From assembly GCF_009707365.1 (NCBI RefSeq), contig NZ_CP046122.1, positions 2,852,001 to 2,916,000 on the forward strand: a stretch of 64,000 nt of DNA, given 5' to 3'. Shown in pieces: positions 9,385-18,365 of the stretch (position 1 is the first letter of the stretch; each line of letters opens with the position of its first letter). The position numbers and the translations under genes were made by a program. The notes beneath the pieces are model-generated. The model made no database searches, was not told where the DNA came from, and saw only the letters and a program-made list of their open reading frames with translations. Source of the stretch: Microlunatus sp. Gsoil 973. GTDB lineage: Bacteria; Actinomycetota; Actinomycetes; Propionibacteriales; Propionibacteriaceae.

Positions 9385-9512
9385 CCGCACCGGCTACTCG
9401 ACGCCGCACCAACCCACCCGACGCCGCACCACCTGTTCGGCCGCGCACCGCCTGCAGCCGGTGCGGGACCGAGCAGAGGTCGCGCGAACGAGTAGGTGGT
9501 GCGGTTGAGCAG
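9385..9512. repeat. 19-bp-period GC-rich repeat patch with imperfect hairpin
   Basis: CCGCACC motifs begin at 9385, 9404 and 9424, spaced 19 and 20 bases. An imperfect hairpin follows, with arms 9438-9449 and 9460-9471. An inverted copy of the unit follows near 9488-9512. The patch fills the gap between the MFS pseudogene and the IS481 element. The same unit and hairpin recur at 52913-53054. No gene is seen here. Confidence 0.7.
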
Positions 9513-9603
9513 AGGGTGTGGGAGCTGTCCGCCAGGCCGTCGCGCCGCGATCGAACGCCGTTGCTCGATGGGCCCGCCGCAATGGACCCGCCGATGCGCT
9601 AGC

Positions 9604-10693
9604 TGTACTGATCACGGACGTTAGTTACGGCGTGCCGGCTGGACGATGACGAGGACCTCCGGGTGAGGTGTGAAGCGACCAAGCAAACACATCTCAGACA
9701 CCGGAGGTCCTCGTGTCCCACGTTAACGCTGTTCTGACCCCGACTGGTCGTCTGCGGCTGGCCCGGCTGATTGTCGATCAGGGTTGGCCGTTGCGCCGGG
9801 CCGCGGAGCGGTTCGGGGTATCGGTGACAACGGCAAAACGGTGGGCTGACCGGTACCGTTCCGATCGGGCCGCGGGGGCCGCGGGATTGCGGGATCGATC
9901 GTCCCGCCCGCGGGTGTCGCCGGGGCGGACGCCGACCAGGATCGAGCGCCGGGTGGTCGGCTTGCGGGTCTCGCGCCGGTGGGGGCGGCCCGGATCGCCT
10001 ACCGGCTGGGGCTGGTGGTCTCCACCGTGCACAAGATCTTGCGTCGCTACGGCTGTCCACTGTTGACGTTCACCGACCCGGCGACCGGGACCCGGATCAA
10101 GACCGGCCGCACCAAGATCAACTCCTATGTCCACCAGGCGCCGGGAGACCTCATCCATGTCGATATCAAGAAACTGGGCCGGATCCCCGACGGCGGCGGC
10201 TGGCGCGTCGTGGGTCGGGTTCAGGGTCAGAAGAACACCCGTAGGGGAAAGATCGGCTACTGGTACATCCATAACGCTGTCGATGATCACACCCGGCTCG
10301 GCTACAGCGAGCTGCTGACCGATGAGAAGAAGGAGACCGCGGCCGCGTTCTGGCAGCGGGCCAACAGTTACTTCGCCTCAGCAGGCATCGTGGTCAAACG
10401 CGTGCTGACCGATAACGGCTCCTGCTACCGCTCCAAGCTGTTCGCCGCAGCCCTGGGCGAAGACATCAAACACAAACGCACCCGGCCCTACCGGCCCCAG
10501 ACCAACGGAAAAGTGGAGAGATTCAACCGCACCATGCTGCAGGAATGGGCCTACGCCCAACCCTATTCATCCGAAGCAGAACGCGCCGCCTGCTTCACCG
10601 ACTGGCTCCACACCTACAATCACCACCGCGGACACACCGCACTCGACGGCAAGTCACCAGCCGACCTCGTACCTAACCTCCGTGGACAGAACA
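9604..10693 (+). mobile_element. IS481-family insertion sequence, complete with ends and target duplication
   Basis: 1090 bp. The terminal inverted repeats at 9604-9629 and 10668-10693 start TGT and match at 21 of 26 positions. The element is flanked by a direct repeat GCTAGC (9598-9603 and 10694-10699), read as the target duplication. It carries one transposase gene in two frames and a long fold-back sequence before it. It sits exactly at the 3' end of the DUF2461 gene. Confidence 0.88.
9649..9714 (+). promoter_or_regulatory. Fold-back inverted repeat covering the transposase start
   Basis: ACGAGGACCTCCGG at 9649-9662 is the exact reverse complement of 9701-9714. The right arm contains the GGAGG ribosome site and the first bases of the GTG codon. 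The stem can extend inward through GAGGTGTG and CACATCTC with a G-U pair. In an RNA started outside the element this would hide the start; an RNA begun inside the loop would escape. Confidence 0.6.
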
Positions 10694-10698
10694 GCTAG
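9713..10698 (+). pseudogene. IS481-family transposase with a frame break
   Basis: The first frame, from GTG 9713 (GGAGG upstream), encodes the N-terminal helix-turn-helix (RLRLARLIVDQGWPLRRAAERFGVS) as far as RRVVGLRVSRRWG. The rest lies in the preceding frame: ARIAYRLGLVVSTVHKILRRYG, then the integrase core with HVDIKKL, DDHTRLGYS, LTDNGSCYRS and the catalytic Glu in TNGKVERFNRTM. One missing G in the G5 run at 9981-9985 would account for it. Repaired length is about 328 residues, as expected for IS481. IS481 elements normally use one frame, so this is an inactive copy, a sequence error, or slippage. The TAG stop lies partly in the duplicated target DNA. Confidence 0.85.
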
Positions 10699-11327
10699 CC
10701 GAGGGTGTGGCGTACCACCCAGTCGACCAGCGGCCGCAGGGTCTGCCAGTCCGACCGGACGACGTCGACCAGGTCCGCGCCATGGATCACGGGGTCGAAG
10801 CCGAGCATCCGGCCGGCGAACAACGAACGGTGCCGGAGCAGTTCGAGCCGAGGATGATCCGGATCAATACCGCGTGGCTTGGTCTTCAACCGGTCGCCGC
10901 CGATCTCGAACCCGGCCGCCTGGAGCCTGTTGACGATCCGGGACAGCTGCCGGCCGCTGCCGTCGGCCGCCGCCGCGGCACGATAGCCGGCAAGCTGCTC
11001 GGGCGCCGCATGATAGAAGCCGGCCCCGGTCCGTACGCCTCGAGCCGAGATCTCGATGTAGAAACCGGTCGCATCCGCGACGTGGACGAACGCGCCCTGA
11101 TGCGTCTTGTACGGCGTCTTGTCGCGGGAGAACCGGACATCCCGGTACGGCCGGAAGATCTTGGCGGCGCCGAACTCCGGCTCCAGCAGAGCGGTCAGAG
11201 CGCGCATCGGCGTCTGGACGGCTGACGTGTAGACGTCCTTGTTGGCATCCCAGAACGCCTTGGAGTTGTCGATCTCCAGGTCGTCGTAGAAGTCCAGCGC
11301 CTTGGCCGGGAAACCCTCGAACGTCAT
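10695..11327 (-). CDS. DUF2461 family protein
   Basis: About 210 residues. It is recognised as DUF2461 (TIGR02453 type) by the opening FEGFPAKALDFYDDLEIDNSKAFW, the central RPYRDVRFSRDKTPYKTHQGA and the GFYIEISARGVRTGAGFYH stretch. Biochemical function of the family is not established. ATG at 11327 has GAGG upstream; the open frame continues further but with no better start. Its TAG stop lies within GCTAGC, the target duplication of the IS481 element, so the insertion left the reading frame intact. Confidence 0.88.
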   Translation of the reverse strand: MTFEGFPAKALDFYDDLEIDNSKAFWDANKDVYTSAVQTPMRALTALLEPEFGAAKIFRPYRDVRFSRDKTPYKTHQGAFVHVADATGFYIEISARGVRTGAGFYHAAPEQLAGYRAAAAADGSGRQLSRIVNRLQAAGFEIGGDRLKTKPRGIDPDHPRLELLRHRSLFAGRMLGFDPVIHGADLVDVVRSDWQTLRPLVDWVVRHTLG

Positions 11328-11473
11328 TCGGTCCAACCTCCCCGACGGGCCCGCCGTCGTTCGACAGACACCGGCCACAAGTTCATCTCGTCGTCACGTC
11401 GGCGTTGATCATCGCAGCCGCGCCACCCCTAGCGTCGCAGTCGCGCTTTCAGGTGCAACTCAGGAGGATATTC

Positions 11474-12886
11474 ATGAAGCTGACCAGACCTGCTCCCCGG
11501 CGGAGCGAGGGCCGCCCCGTCACCCGCTTCCGGCGACGCCGCCTGGCTGTCGCCGGGTTGATTCTCGCCGTTACCGCAATCGCCGTGCCGACCGGGGCAA
11601 CCGCCCACGGGTCGCACAACGACCCGACCGCCGACGCACGCAGGAACGTTGTCGGCGGAGCGGCCCGCAACGTGATCCTCTTGATCGGCGACGGCATGGG
11701 CGACTCCGAGATCACCATCGCCCGCAACTACCAGGTCGGCGCGAACGGGCGGCTGGCGATGGACTCACTGCCGATGACCGGGGCCTACACGACCTACGCC
11801 GTACAGAAGGACGACCCGACCAAACCCGACTACGTCACCGATTCGGCGGCCTCGGGCACCGGCTGGTCGACCGGGCACAAGACCTACAACGGCGCCGTCT
11901 CGGTGTTGCCCGACGGCACGACCGCGGTGCCGACGTCGCTGGAGCTGGCCAAGCGTGCCGGGTACCGGACCGGTGATGTGACCACGGCCGAGATCGAGGA
12001 CGCCACGCCTGCGGTCCAGACGGCGCACGTCGCCGAACGAAGCTGCTACGGACCCGACGACATGGCCGACTGTCCGGCCCAGGATGTCCGCAACGGCGGG
12101 CCCGGTTCGATCGCCGAGCAGCAGGCCGCCCTGCAACCCGACCTCCTGTTGGGCGGCGGATCGGCCGCGTACCAGCAGGTGATCAAGGGCGGGCGGTACG
12201 CCGGGATGACCGTACGGCAGAAGGCCGAGTCCCTCGGCACCGAGGTCCTCACCACCGCCGGCGAGCTGAAGTCGGCCCGCGGTCACCGGCCGATCCTCGG
12301 GCTGTTCGCCCCGGGCAACCTCGACCTGGAGTGGACAGGCCCGACCCCGACCGAGCAGGGCACGCAGCCTGCCCGGTGCGCGATCAACACCGCACGCAAC
12401 TCCGACCAGCCCCACCTGGCGGAGATGACGACGAAGGCCATCTCGATCCTGGACGCCAGGTCCCGGCATTCGCGAAGGGGCTTCTTCCTGCAGGTGGAAG
12501 GGGCGTCGATCGACAAACAGGACCACGCGGCCAATCCCTGCGGCCAGATCGGTGAGACGATCGCCTTCGACGCCGCCGTACGTTCCGCGTTGGATTACCA
12601 ACGCACCCATCGCGACACGCTGGTCGTGGTGACTGCCGACCACGGTCACACCAGTCAGATCGTCGAGACCGGTACGACGACCGCCGGGGTGACCGCCACC
12701 CTGACCACCAATGAGGGTGCCGACCTGACGATCAGCTACGCGACGACGGAGTATCCCGGTTCGCAACAGCACACCGGCACCCAGGTGAGGATCGCCGCCG
12801 GCGGCCCGCAGGCAGCCTCCGTGCTCGGGGTGACCGACCAGACCGACCTCTTCTTCACAGTGAGGCGAGCACTCAGCCTGCACTGA
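11474..12886 (+). CDS. Secreted alkaline phosphatase (PhoA type)
   Basis: About 470 residues. The N-terminus has an Arg-rich stretch and a hydrophobic segment ending ATAHG, a probable signal peptide for export. Core motifs of the PhoA family are present: NVILLIGDGMGDSE (metal Asp), TDSAASGTGWSTGHKT (phosphorylated Ser), TTAEIEDATPA, VEGASIDKQDHAANP (metal ligands) and VVTADHGHTSQ. It hydrolyses phosphate monoesters outside the cell and so scavenges phosphate, fitting with the PPK2 gene nearby. The start ATG has a strong AGGAGG at 11462-11467. I could not identify a convincing Pho box in the 146-base upstream region. Confidence 0.92.
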   Translation: MKLTRPAPRRSEGRPVTRFRRRRLAVAGLILAVTAIAVPTGATAHGSHNDPTADARRNVVGGAARNVILLIGDGMGDSEITIARNYQVGANGRLAMDSLPMTGAYTTYAVQKDDPTKPDYVTDSAASGTGWSTGHKTYNGAVSVLPDGTTAVPTSLELAKRAGYRTGDVTTAEIEDATPAVQTAHVAERSCYGPDDMADCPAQDVRNGGPGSIAEQQAALQPDLLLGGGSAAYQQVIKGGRYAGMTVRQKAESLGTEVLTTAGELKSARGHRPILGLFAPGNLDLEWTGPTPTEQGTQPARCAINTARNSDQPHLAEMTTKAISILDARSRHSRRGFFLQVEGASIDKQDHAANPCGQIGETIAFDAAVRSALDYQRTHRDTLVVVTADHGHTSQIVETGTTTAGVTATLTTNEGADLTISYATTEYPGSQQHTGTQVRIAAGGPQAASVLGVTDQTDLFFTVRRALSLH

Positions 12887-12897
12887 CGGCGCAGGCG

Positions 12898-12928
12898 ACG
12901 GCCCGCCGGCAGGCGACCGGCGGGCCGT
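12898..12928. terminator. Bidirectional hairpin between convergent genes
   Basis: A perfect 12-bp stem, ACGGCCCGCCGG and its complement, with a 7-base loop lies 12 bases after the phosphatase stop and 28 bases beyond the DUF3027 stop. It lacks a T-run, as is common for actinobacterial terminators. Confidence 0.75.
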
Positions 12929-12955
12929 TCCGCGTGCCCGGTGCTTGGTCCCTCG

Positions 12956-13747
12956 TCAGTCGAACAGACCCCCGGTCTCGTCCCAGGCGATGGTGTCCCA
13001 GACCGGAGGCGGCAGTTCCTTGGCGCGTTCCGGCTCGGGCACCGAGGAATGCGCACCGCAGCCGTGGTCGATGCTCACCACCTGGGCGTCGGAGGGTGAG
13101 TACGCGTTGGCGCAGACACCGAACTCCCGACCGAGCCCGCCCCGGAGACGTACGAAGAAACCGCAGGTGATGCAGGTCGCCGGAGCCGCCTTGCTCAGCT
13201 GGTTGTCCGGCCCGCCGGGCCCGGCCAGCCACCGTTCAGCAGCCTCGTCCCTGCCCTCGACGGTCAGCACCCGCTCCCGCCCCAGGCCGAGTTCAGAGAC
13301 CACTGCTCTGATCACCGATGCCTCCGCCGGCTCCGGATCGGCCGCGCTCTCACCGCCGGTGTAACCGGGTTCCAGACGCGGATCATTGTCCGGCGACGGC
13401 ATCAGCATGCCGGGACCGACGTCACCCGGTTCGACCCGGTCCGCCCAGGGCACCCACTCCTGGGCGGTCAGCGCGTCGTCTCCCGGCAGCAGGACGACTT
13501 CGTCGACCGTCGCCACACGGGCCCGGGAGGCTCGGACCAAGGTCACCGACCAGTGCCAGCCTCGATAGCCCGGGTGCGGGCAGGCGAAGTGGTGACTGAC
13601 CACACGCTCTGCCTCGGCGTACGCCCCCAGATACTCGCCGACCCCCAGTACGCCGGCCGTTTCCTCGGCCGCCTCGCGGGCAAGATCGACGGCACCGGCA
13701 GCGATCGAGTCGAGTTTCACCGCGCGGGTGCGTCCGGAGGTAACCAT
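12956..13747 (-). CDS. DUF3027 family protein with cysteine cluster
   Basis: 263 residues. Recognised as DUF3027 by YRGWHWSVTLVRASRARVATVDEVVLLPG. Its C-terminal third has a probable zinc-binding set of cysteines: CITC, then GVCANAYSPSDAQVVSIDHGCG. The family is largely actinobacterial and of unknown role. It starts 12 bases after the MFS gene on the same strand, so the two are probably one transcript. Confidence 0.9.
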   Translation of the reverse strand: MVTSGRTRAVKLDSIAAGAVDLAREAAEETAGVLGVGEYLGAYAEAERVVSHHFACPHPGYRGWHWSVTLVRASRARVATVDEVVLLPGDDALTAQEWVPWADRVEPGDVGPGMLMPSPDNDPRLEPGYTGGESAADPEPAEASVIRAVVSELGLGRERVLTVEGRDEAAERWLAGPGGPDNQLSKAAPATCITCGFFVRLRGGLGREFGVCANAYSPSDAQVVSIDHGCGAHSSVPEPERAKELPPPVWDTIAWDETGGLFD

Positions 13748-13759
13748 GCTGCCATTCTG

Positions 13760-15157
13760 TCAGCCCTCCTGGGGACTCTCTAATCCCGTTTCGCCGATCG
13801 GCTGCGGCCGGTGCGTACGGACCCAGTGGATCATGATCAACACAGCAACCGCCAACAACAGACCGGCCACAACAGCGAAGCCAAGGTGCGGGATCAACGG
13901 CAGCGCGATGCCGAGGAAACCACCGGCCACCCAGCACATCTGGAAGACCGCCTCCGAGCGCGCGAACACCGAGGTCTGCACCTCGTCGGCGACGTCGCGC
14001 TGGACCAGTGCGTTGTAGCCGAGTTTCACCATCTGGGTGGAGAGCCCGGCGACGAAGCCCATGGCGATCACGGTCGGTGCACCGTAGAAGATTGCGGTGA
14101 CCACCGCCATCGCTGCATCGACGCCCAGGAAGATCAGCGCGATCAACTCCGGCCGCTTGTCCTTCAGCAGGTTGCCGATCACCGTGCCGATCGCGTTGCC
14201 CGCACCGGAGGCTGCAACGACGATCGCCAGGGCGACCAGCGCAGGCAGATTGCCCAACGGATGTTCCCGGAACAGGAACGCCAGGAAGAAGGTCAGGAAG
14301 CCGCCCATCAGCTTGGCGCCGAGGTTGGCCAACAGCGCCAGCTGCGTCGGCGCGGTCATGTTGCGGAACCGGCGCTGGTCGTTCGGCCCGTTCTTGCGCC
14401 GCCAGAACACCGCGCCGGCCGACCGCTCGCCCTTCGTCGAGTCCACCTGGGCGGGCAGCAGGATCGTCTGGACGACCGCGACCAGGAAGACAACGAAGGC
14501 GAAGCGCAATGCCCATTCCGGGCCCAGCCGGGAGATCACACCGCCCAGCACGCCGCCGACCGCCAGGCCGGCGACGTTGGCCATCGACAGCCGCGAATTG
14601 GCGTTCACCAGGGTGAAACCCTCGGGAAGCAGCCGGGGTACGGCGGCGGCCCGGCTCACCGTGTTGGCCTTGTTGGCCACCAGCACCCCGAGCGCACAGA
14701 CGAACACCCACACCGAGCCGGGGTCGCTGACGACACCGGCGAGCACCCAGGACAGGAAGGCGCGGAGCGCGGTCGAGATCCCGATCGCCCAGCGGCGGCC
14801 GTACCGGAAACGATCGAGGAAGGGGCCGATCAGCGGCGCCAGGATGGCCAGCGGGACCATCGTCATGGCCAGGAAGCGCGCCACTTCGGGCCGGGCCTCG
14901 TCGGTCGGCGTACCGAAGAAGATCGTGCCGGCCAGGGCAATGGTGACCGCGGCGTCGCCGACCGAGTCGGTGAACTCCAGCCTGACCAGCTTTCCCAGGC
15001 CGGTCGGTCCGGCGCCGCCGGAGTCGCTGTAGTCGACGATCTTGCGCAGGCCGCCGGTGACACCGTGGCCGATGCCCCGGCCGATGCCGCGGGCACCAGC
15101 TCCCAGGGCATGGCCGACACGGGGTCGGTGGTCGTCGGAAGCCCGGTCCGGATCCAC
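13760..15157 (-). CDS. MFS transporter upstream of DUF3027
   Basis: About 465 residues with around twelve membrane segments. An N-terminal soluble stretch of about 60 residues (GIGRGIGHGVTGGLRKIVDYSDSGG) comes before the first segment. The loop LIGPFLDRFRYGRRWAIG is the MFS signature region. In actinobacteria this gene type commonly sits before DUF3027; the substrate is unknown. A GTG at 15157 is the longest plausible start; the N-terminal region could be shorter. Confidence 0.85.
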   Translation of the reverse strand: MDPDRASDDHRPRVGHALGAGARGIGRGIGHGVTGGLRKIVDYSDSGGAGPTGLGKLVRLEFTDSVGDAAVTIALAGTIFFGTPTDEARPEVARFLAMTMVPLAILAPLIGPFLDRFRYGRRWAIGISTALRAFLSWVLAGVVSDPGSVWVFVCALGVLVANKANTVSRAAAVPRLLPEGFTLVNANSRLSMANVAGLAVGGVLGGVISRLGPEWALRFAFVVFLVAVVQTILLPAQVDSTKGERSAGAVFWRRKNGPNDQRRFRNMTAPTQLALLANLGAKLMGGFLTFFLAFLFREHPLGNLPALVALAIVVAASGAGNAIGTVIGNLLKDKRPELIALIFLGVDAAMAVVTAIFYGAPTVIAMGFVAGLSTQMVKLGYNALVQRDVADEVQTSVFARSEAVFQMCWVAGGFLGIALPLIPHLGFAVVAGLLLAVAVLIMIHWVRTHRPQPIGETGLESPQEG

Positions 15158-15277
15158 GCCTCACTCCTGAAGATCGCCTAGCTGACGGCTGTCAGAATAG
15201 GCGCAGCAGGTACGCTCCGGGTCGGCTTTCGCCGCAGCTTCGGCCCAGCATCGACCACCGAACCGTAGGCTTCGGCC

Positions 15278-16174
15278 ATGCCGAAGAAGGCCTCCCGCAA
15301 AGCAGAGTCCGCCGCCAAGCAGAGCGCGTCGCCGGATCTGCGACGTAAGCTCCGGGTCACCGTCGAGGACGGGACCGTCGATCTTGCCGAGCATCCGCCG
15401 CGACGGATTCCGACGGGGCCGAAGACCAAGAAGGCCGCCCGGAAACAGCTGAAATCGATCGGCGCGGAGTTGAAGGAGCTGCAGGAGCGGCTGTACGCCG
15501 CCGGGACAGACGGCGACAAGAGGGCCGTGTTGCTGGTGCTGCAGGGCATGGACACCTCCGGCAAGGGCGGGGTGATCGAACATGTCGTGGGCATCGTCGG
15601 ACCGGCCGGTACCCACGTCCGCGCATTCAAGAAGCCGACGGCCGAGGAGCAGAGCCACGACTTCCTCTGGCGGATCCGCCGGGAACTGCCGTACGGCGGC
15701 GTGATCGGCGTCTTCGATCGGTCACATTACGAGGATGTCCTGGTCACCGTGGTTCATGATCAGATCGATGACGCTGAGCGGATCCGCCGCTATCGGCTGA
15801 TCAACGAGTTCGAGGCCGAGCTCGACGCTGCCGGTACCAGAGTGATCAAGTGCTTCCTGAACATCTCCTACGACGAACAGCGCGAACGGCTGCTGTCCAG
15901 GCTGGACGATCCGGCCAAGAACTGGAAGTTCAACGTCGGTGACATCGACGAGCGTCGGCTCTGGCCGAAGTATCAGCGGGCCTACGCCCAGGCTCTGGCG
16001 GCCACCTCGACCGAGGTGGCCCCCTGGTACGCGATCCCCGGCGACCGGAAGTGGTACCGGAACTGGGCCGTCGCCGTACTGCTGCGGGACACCCTGCGGG
16101 AGTTGCATCCGGACTATCCGCATCCCGACCTGGATATTCCGCAGCTGAAACGACGGCTGGCGCCGCCGAACTGA
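15278..16174 (+). CDS. ppk2: Polyphosphate kinase 2 family protein (polyphosphate:nucleotide phosphotransferase)
   Basis: 298 residues. It has the PPK2 P-loop GMDTSGKGG at residues 90-98 and a Walker B DRSHYED starting at residue 147, plus the lid region further on. A basic N-terminal extension (KKASRKAESAAKQ) precedes the core. PPK2 enzymes transfer phosphate between polyphosphate and nucleotides; whether this one favours mono- or diphosphates cannot be told by eye. It converges with the purine permease seven bases downstream, and an alkaline phosphatase lies 2.4 kb away. A polyphosphate economy would suit a Microlunatus-like host. Confidence 0.9.
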   Translation: MPKKASRKAESAAKQSASPDLRRKLRVTVEDGTVDLAEHPPRRIPTGPKTKKAARKQLKSIGAELKELQERLYAAGTDGDKRAVLLVLQGMDTSGKGGVIEHVVGIVGPAGTHVRAFKKPTAEEQSHDFLWRIRRELPYGGVIGVFDRSHYEDVLVTVVHDQIDDAERIRRYRLINEFEAELDAAGTRVIKCFLNISYDEQRERLLSRLDDPAKNWKFNVGDIDERRLWPKYQRAYAQALAATSTEVAPWYAIPGDRKWYRNWAVAVLLRDTLRELHPDYPHPDLDIPQLKRRLAPPN

Positions 16175-16181
16175 GTGCCGG

Positions 16182-17693
16182 TCAGCTGATCCAGCTGTTG
16201 ATCAGCCCTTGCAGGAAGTAGATGAGGAAGGCGACCGCGATCCCGTACATCAGCGGATGGACGCTGCGCGCCTTGCCGCGGATGATCTTGAGGAAGGCGT
16301 ACATCACGAAGCCTGCGCCGATGCCGTTGGTGATCGAGTAGGTGAACGGCATCAGGGCCATGGTCAGGAAGGCGGGCAGCCCCTCCTCCAGCTCGGACCA
16401 GTTGATCTTGGTGACCTGGGACATCATCAGGAAGCCGACGAAGACCAGCGCAGGAGTCGCCGCCTCCGACGGCACCAGGCCGGCCAGCGGCGCCAGGAAC
16501 ATCGCGACCAGGAAGCCGAGGCCGGTGATCACCGACGCCAGCCCCGTCCGGGCGCCCTCGCCGACACCCGACGCGGACTCGATGTAGGTGGTGTTGGAGG
16601 ACACCGACCCGACTCCACCGGCCGCCGCAGCCAGCGAGTCGACCAGCAGGATCTGGGTCAGGTGCGGCGGGTTGCCGTGCTTGTCCAGCAGATTGCCCTC
16701 GGCGCCGATGGCCACCACGGTGCCCATGGTGTCGAAGAAGTCGGACAGGATCAGTGCGAAGACCAGCAGCACCAGCGGCACGAAGCGGCCGATACCGCCG
16801 TCGAGGAACGCGCCGAACACGTCGACGTGTCCGATCAGGCTGAGATCGGGTACCGAGATGATCTTGCCAAGAGTCGGGATGTTCAGTGCCCAGCCGGTCG
16901 GGTGCGCGTCACTCTGCGCCGGCAGCTGGGCGAACAGCTGGATGATCACTGCCACCACCGTGGCGGCGACGATGGAGATCAACATCGCGCCGCGGACCCG
17001 ACGGATGTGCAGCACGGCGACCGTGAACAGGCCGATGGCGAACACCAACATCGGCCAGCCGGTCAGCGATCCGTGCAACCCGAGCTGGACCAGGGTGCCG
17101 TCCCCGGCCCGGACCACACCGGCATCGGCCAGGCCGACGAAGGCGATGAACAGACCGATGCCGACCGAGATGGCCGCCCGCAACGACGACGGGACCGCAC
17201 GGAAGACGGCGGTCCGGAATCCGGTGAGCACCAGGACCGCGATCACCACACCCTCGATGACCACCAGGCCCATGGCCTGCGGCCAGGTCATCTGGGGCGC
17301 GACGGTGAACGCCACCAGGGCGTTCAGGCCGAGGCCGGTGGCCAGACCGAGCGGGAACCGGCCGAAGATACCCATGGCGATCGTCGTGACGCCCGCTACC
17401 AGGGCGGTGGCGCCGGCGACCAAGGTGATCGAGTGACCGACATTGGCGCTGATCACCTGCCCTGCGGCGTCCTTCCAGGGTGCGCCGCCCAACAGGTTGC
17501 CGTTGTGGTCGGCGGCAGTCCCGATGATCAACGGATTCAGGGCCAGGATGTAGGCCATGGTGAAGAACGTCACCAGGCCGCCCCGGACCTCCCGGCCGAC
17601 CGTCGACCCCCGGGCGGTGATCTCGAACCAGCGATCGATCAGCCCGGTGGGTTCGGTCGGCGGCCGGGTCGTCTCGGTGGTGGGTGCTCCCAT
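16182..17693 (-). CDS. NCS2 family purine permease (AzgA / guanine-hypoxanthine type)
   Basis: About 503 residues with twelve to fourteen membrane segments. It opens with the AzgA-type REVRGGLVTFFTMAYILALNP. The second half-repeat includes DFFDTMGTVVAIGAEGNLLD and the SVSSNTTYIESASGVGEGARTGL loop typical of guanine/hypoxanthine permeases. It imports purine bases with protons. ATG 17693 is used; a GTG two codons upstream is possible. Confidence 0.9.
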   Translation of the reverse strand: MGAPTTETTRPPTEPTGLIDRWFEITARGSTVGREVRGGLVTFFTMAYILALNPLIIGTAADHNGNLLGGAPWKDAAGQVISANVGHSITLVAGATALVAGVTTIAMGIFGRFPLGLATGLGLNALVAFTVAPQMTWPQAMGLVVIEGVVIAVLVLTGFRTAVFRAVPSSLRAAISVGIGLFIAFVGLADAGVVRAGDGTLVQLGLHGSLTGWPMLVFAIGLFTVAVLHIRRVRGAMLISIVAATVVAVIIQLFAQLPAQSDAHPTGWALNIPTLGKIISVPDLSLIGHVDVFGAFLDGGIGRFVPLVLLVFALILSDFFDTMGTVVAIGAEGNLLDKHGNPPHLTQILLVDSLAAAAGGVGSVSSNTTYIESASGVGEGARTGLASVITGLGFLVAMFLAPLAGLVPSEAATPALVFVGFLMMSQVTKINWSELEEGLPAFLTMALMPFTYSITNGIGAGFVMYAFLKIIRGKARSVHPLMYGIAVAFLIYFLQGLINSWIS

Positions 17694-17739
17694 GGTCACC
17701 GGATCCTAGGGGAATCCGCTGGGCCGGGGTATCCCGGGA

Positions 17740-17760
17740 ACGACCGGATCCTCCGGTCGT
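17740..17760 (-). terminator. Hairpin downstream of the cold-shock gene
   Basis: A perfect 9-bp stem ACGACCGGA with a TCC loop lies between the cold-shock gene stop and the permease start, both on the minus strand. A terminator for the former is the simplest reading. Confidence 0.6.
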
Positions 17761-17791
17761 CTCCGATGACGGTGCGGGACCGGGCCGTCGG

Positions 17792-18175
17792 CTAGACGTC
17801 CAATTCGTCGGCGACCGCGCGCAGCACCGTGGCGACCTTCTTGCCGATCCTGTTGTCCGGATGCCGTCCGCGGCGGTAGCCGTTGCTGATCGAGTCGAGC
17901 ATCTTGATCAGATCCTCGACGATCACCGCCATCTCATCGGGCGACTTCCGACGCTGCTGGGCCAGCGACGGCGGGGTGTCCAACAGCCGCAGCGACAGGG
18001 CCTGCTCACCCTTGCGGCCCTCGACGACACCGAACTCGACCCGCTGGCCGGGCTTGAGGGTGGTCACCCCGGGCGGAAGCGCGGTCGACCGTACGTAGAC
18101 GTCGCCGCCCTCTTCCTTGCTCAGGAATCCGAACCCCTTGGCGGAGTCGTAGAACCTGACCTTGCCTGTTGGCAC
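17792..18175 (-). CDS. Cold-shock domain protein with C-terminal extension
   Basis: 127 residues. The first 65 form a cold-shock domain: [16 protein letters not shown] (RNP1) and DVYVRST (RNP2). The remaining half ([35 protein letters not shown]) is helical and typical of the longer actinobacterial form. It should bind single-stranded nucleic acid and act as an RNA chaperone. GTG 18175 gives exactly the usual length and has GAGG just upstream. The open frame continues further upstream only because the region is GC-rich. Confidence 0.9.
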   Translation of the reverse strand: MPTGKVRFYDSAKGFGFLSKEEGGDVYVRSTALPPGVTTLKPGQRVEFGVVEGRKGEQALSLRLLDTPPSLAQQRRKSPDEMAVIVEDLIKMLDSISNGYRRGRHPDNRIGKKVATVLRAVADELDV

Positions 18176-18365
18176 CTCAACCTCACTCGTCACTTGCCGC
18201 GGTGTCACGGCCCGTCCGGGACACCGTAAGAAATCAACGCCGAATCTCGCCCGGAGCATCCCGGGTCCGCCAAGCGTATCGACTTCAGGCACCGGTCCCA
18301 ACAGTCTTTGGTCGCAACGGCGGTCCGGGGACACCGGTGCTGGGGCCCGGGCGGCGTGCCGGCCG

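Noticed and set aside
11328..11473. Possible Pho box before the alkaline phosphatase
   Set aside because: Only one GTTCATC-like half was found; no second half at the expected spacing.
14097..15032. Long plus-strand frames opposite the MFS gene
   Set aside because: Typical GC-rich antisense shadow; composition is Arg/Pro/Thr/Ser-rich with no motifs, while the minus strand encodes a clear transporter.
16209..17795. 528-codon plus-strand frame opposite the purine permease
   Set aside because: Gln/Asp/His/Arg-rich antisense of a membrane protein; no start signal and no domain.
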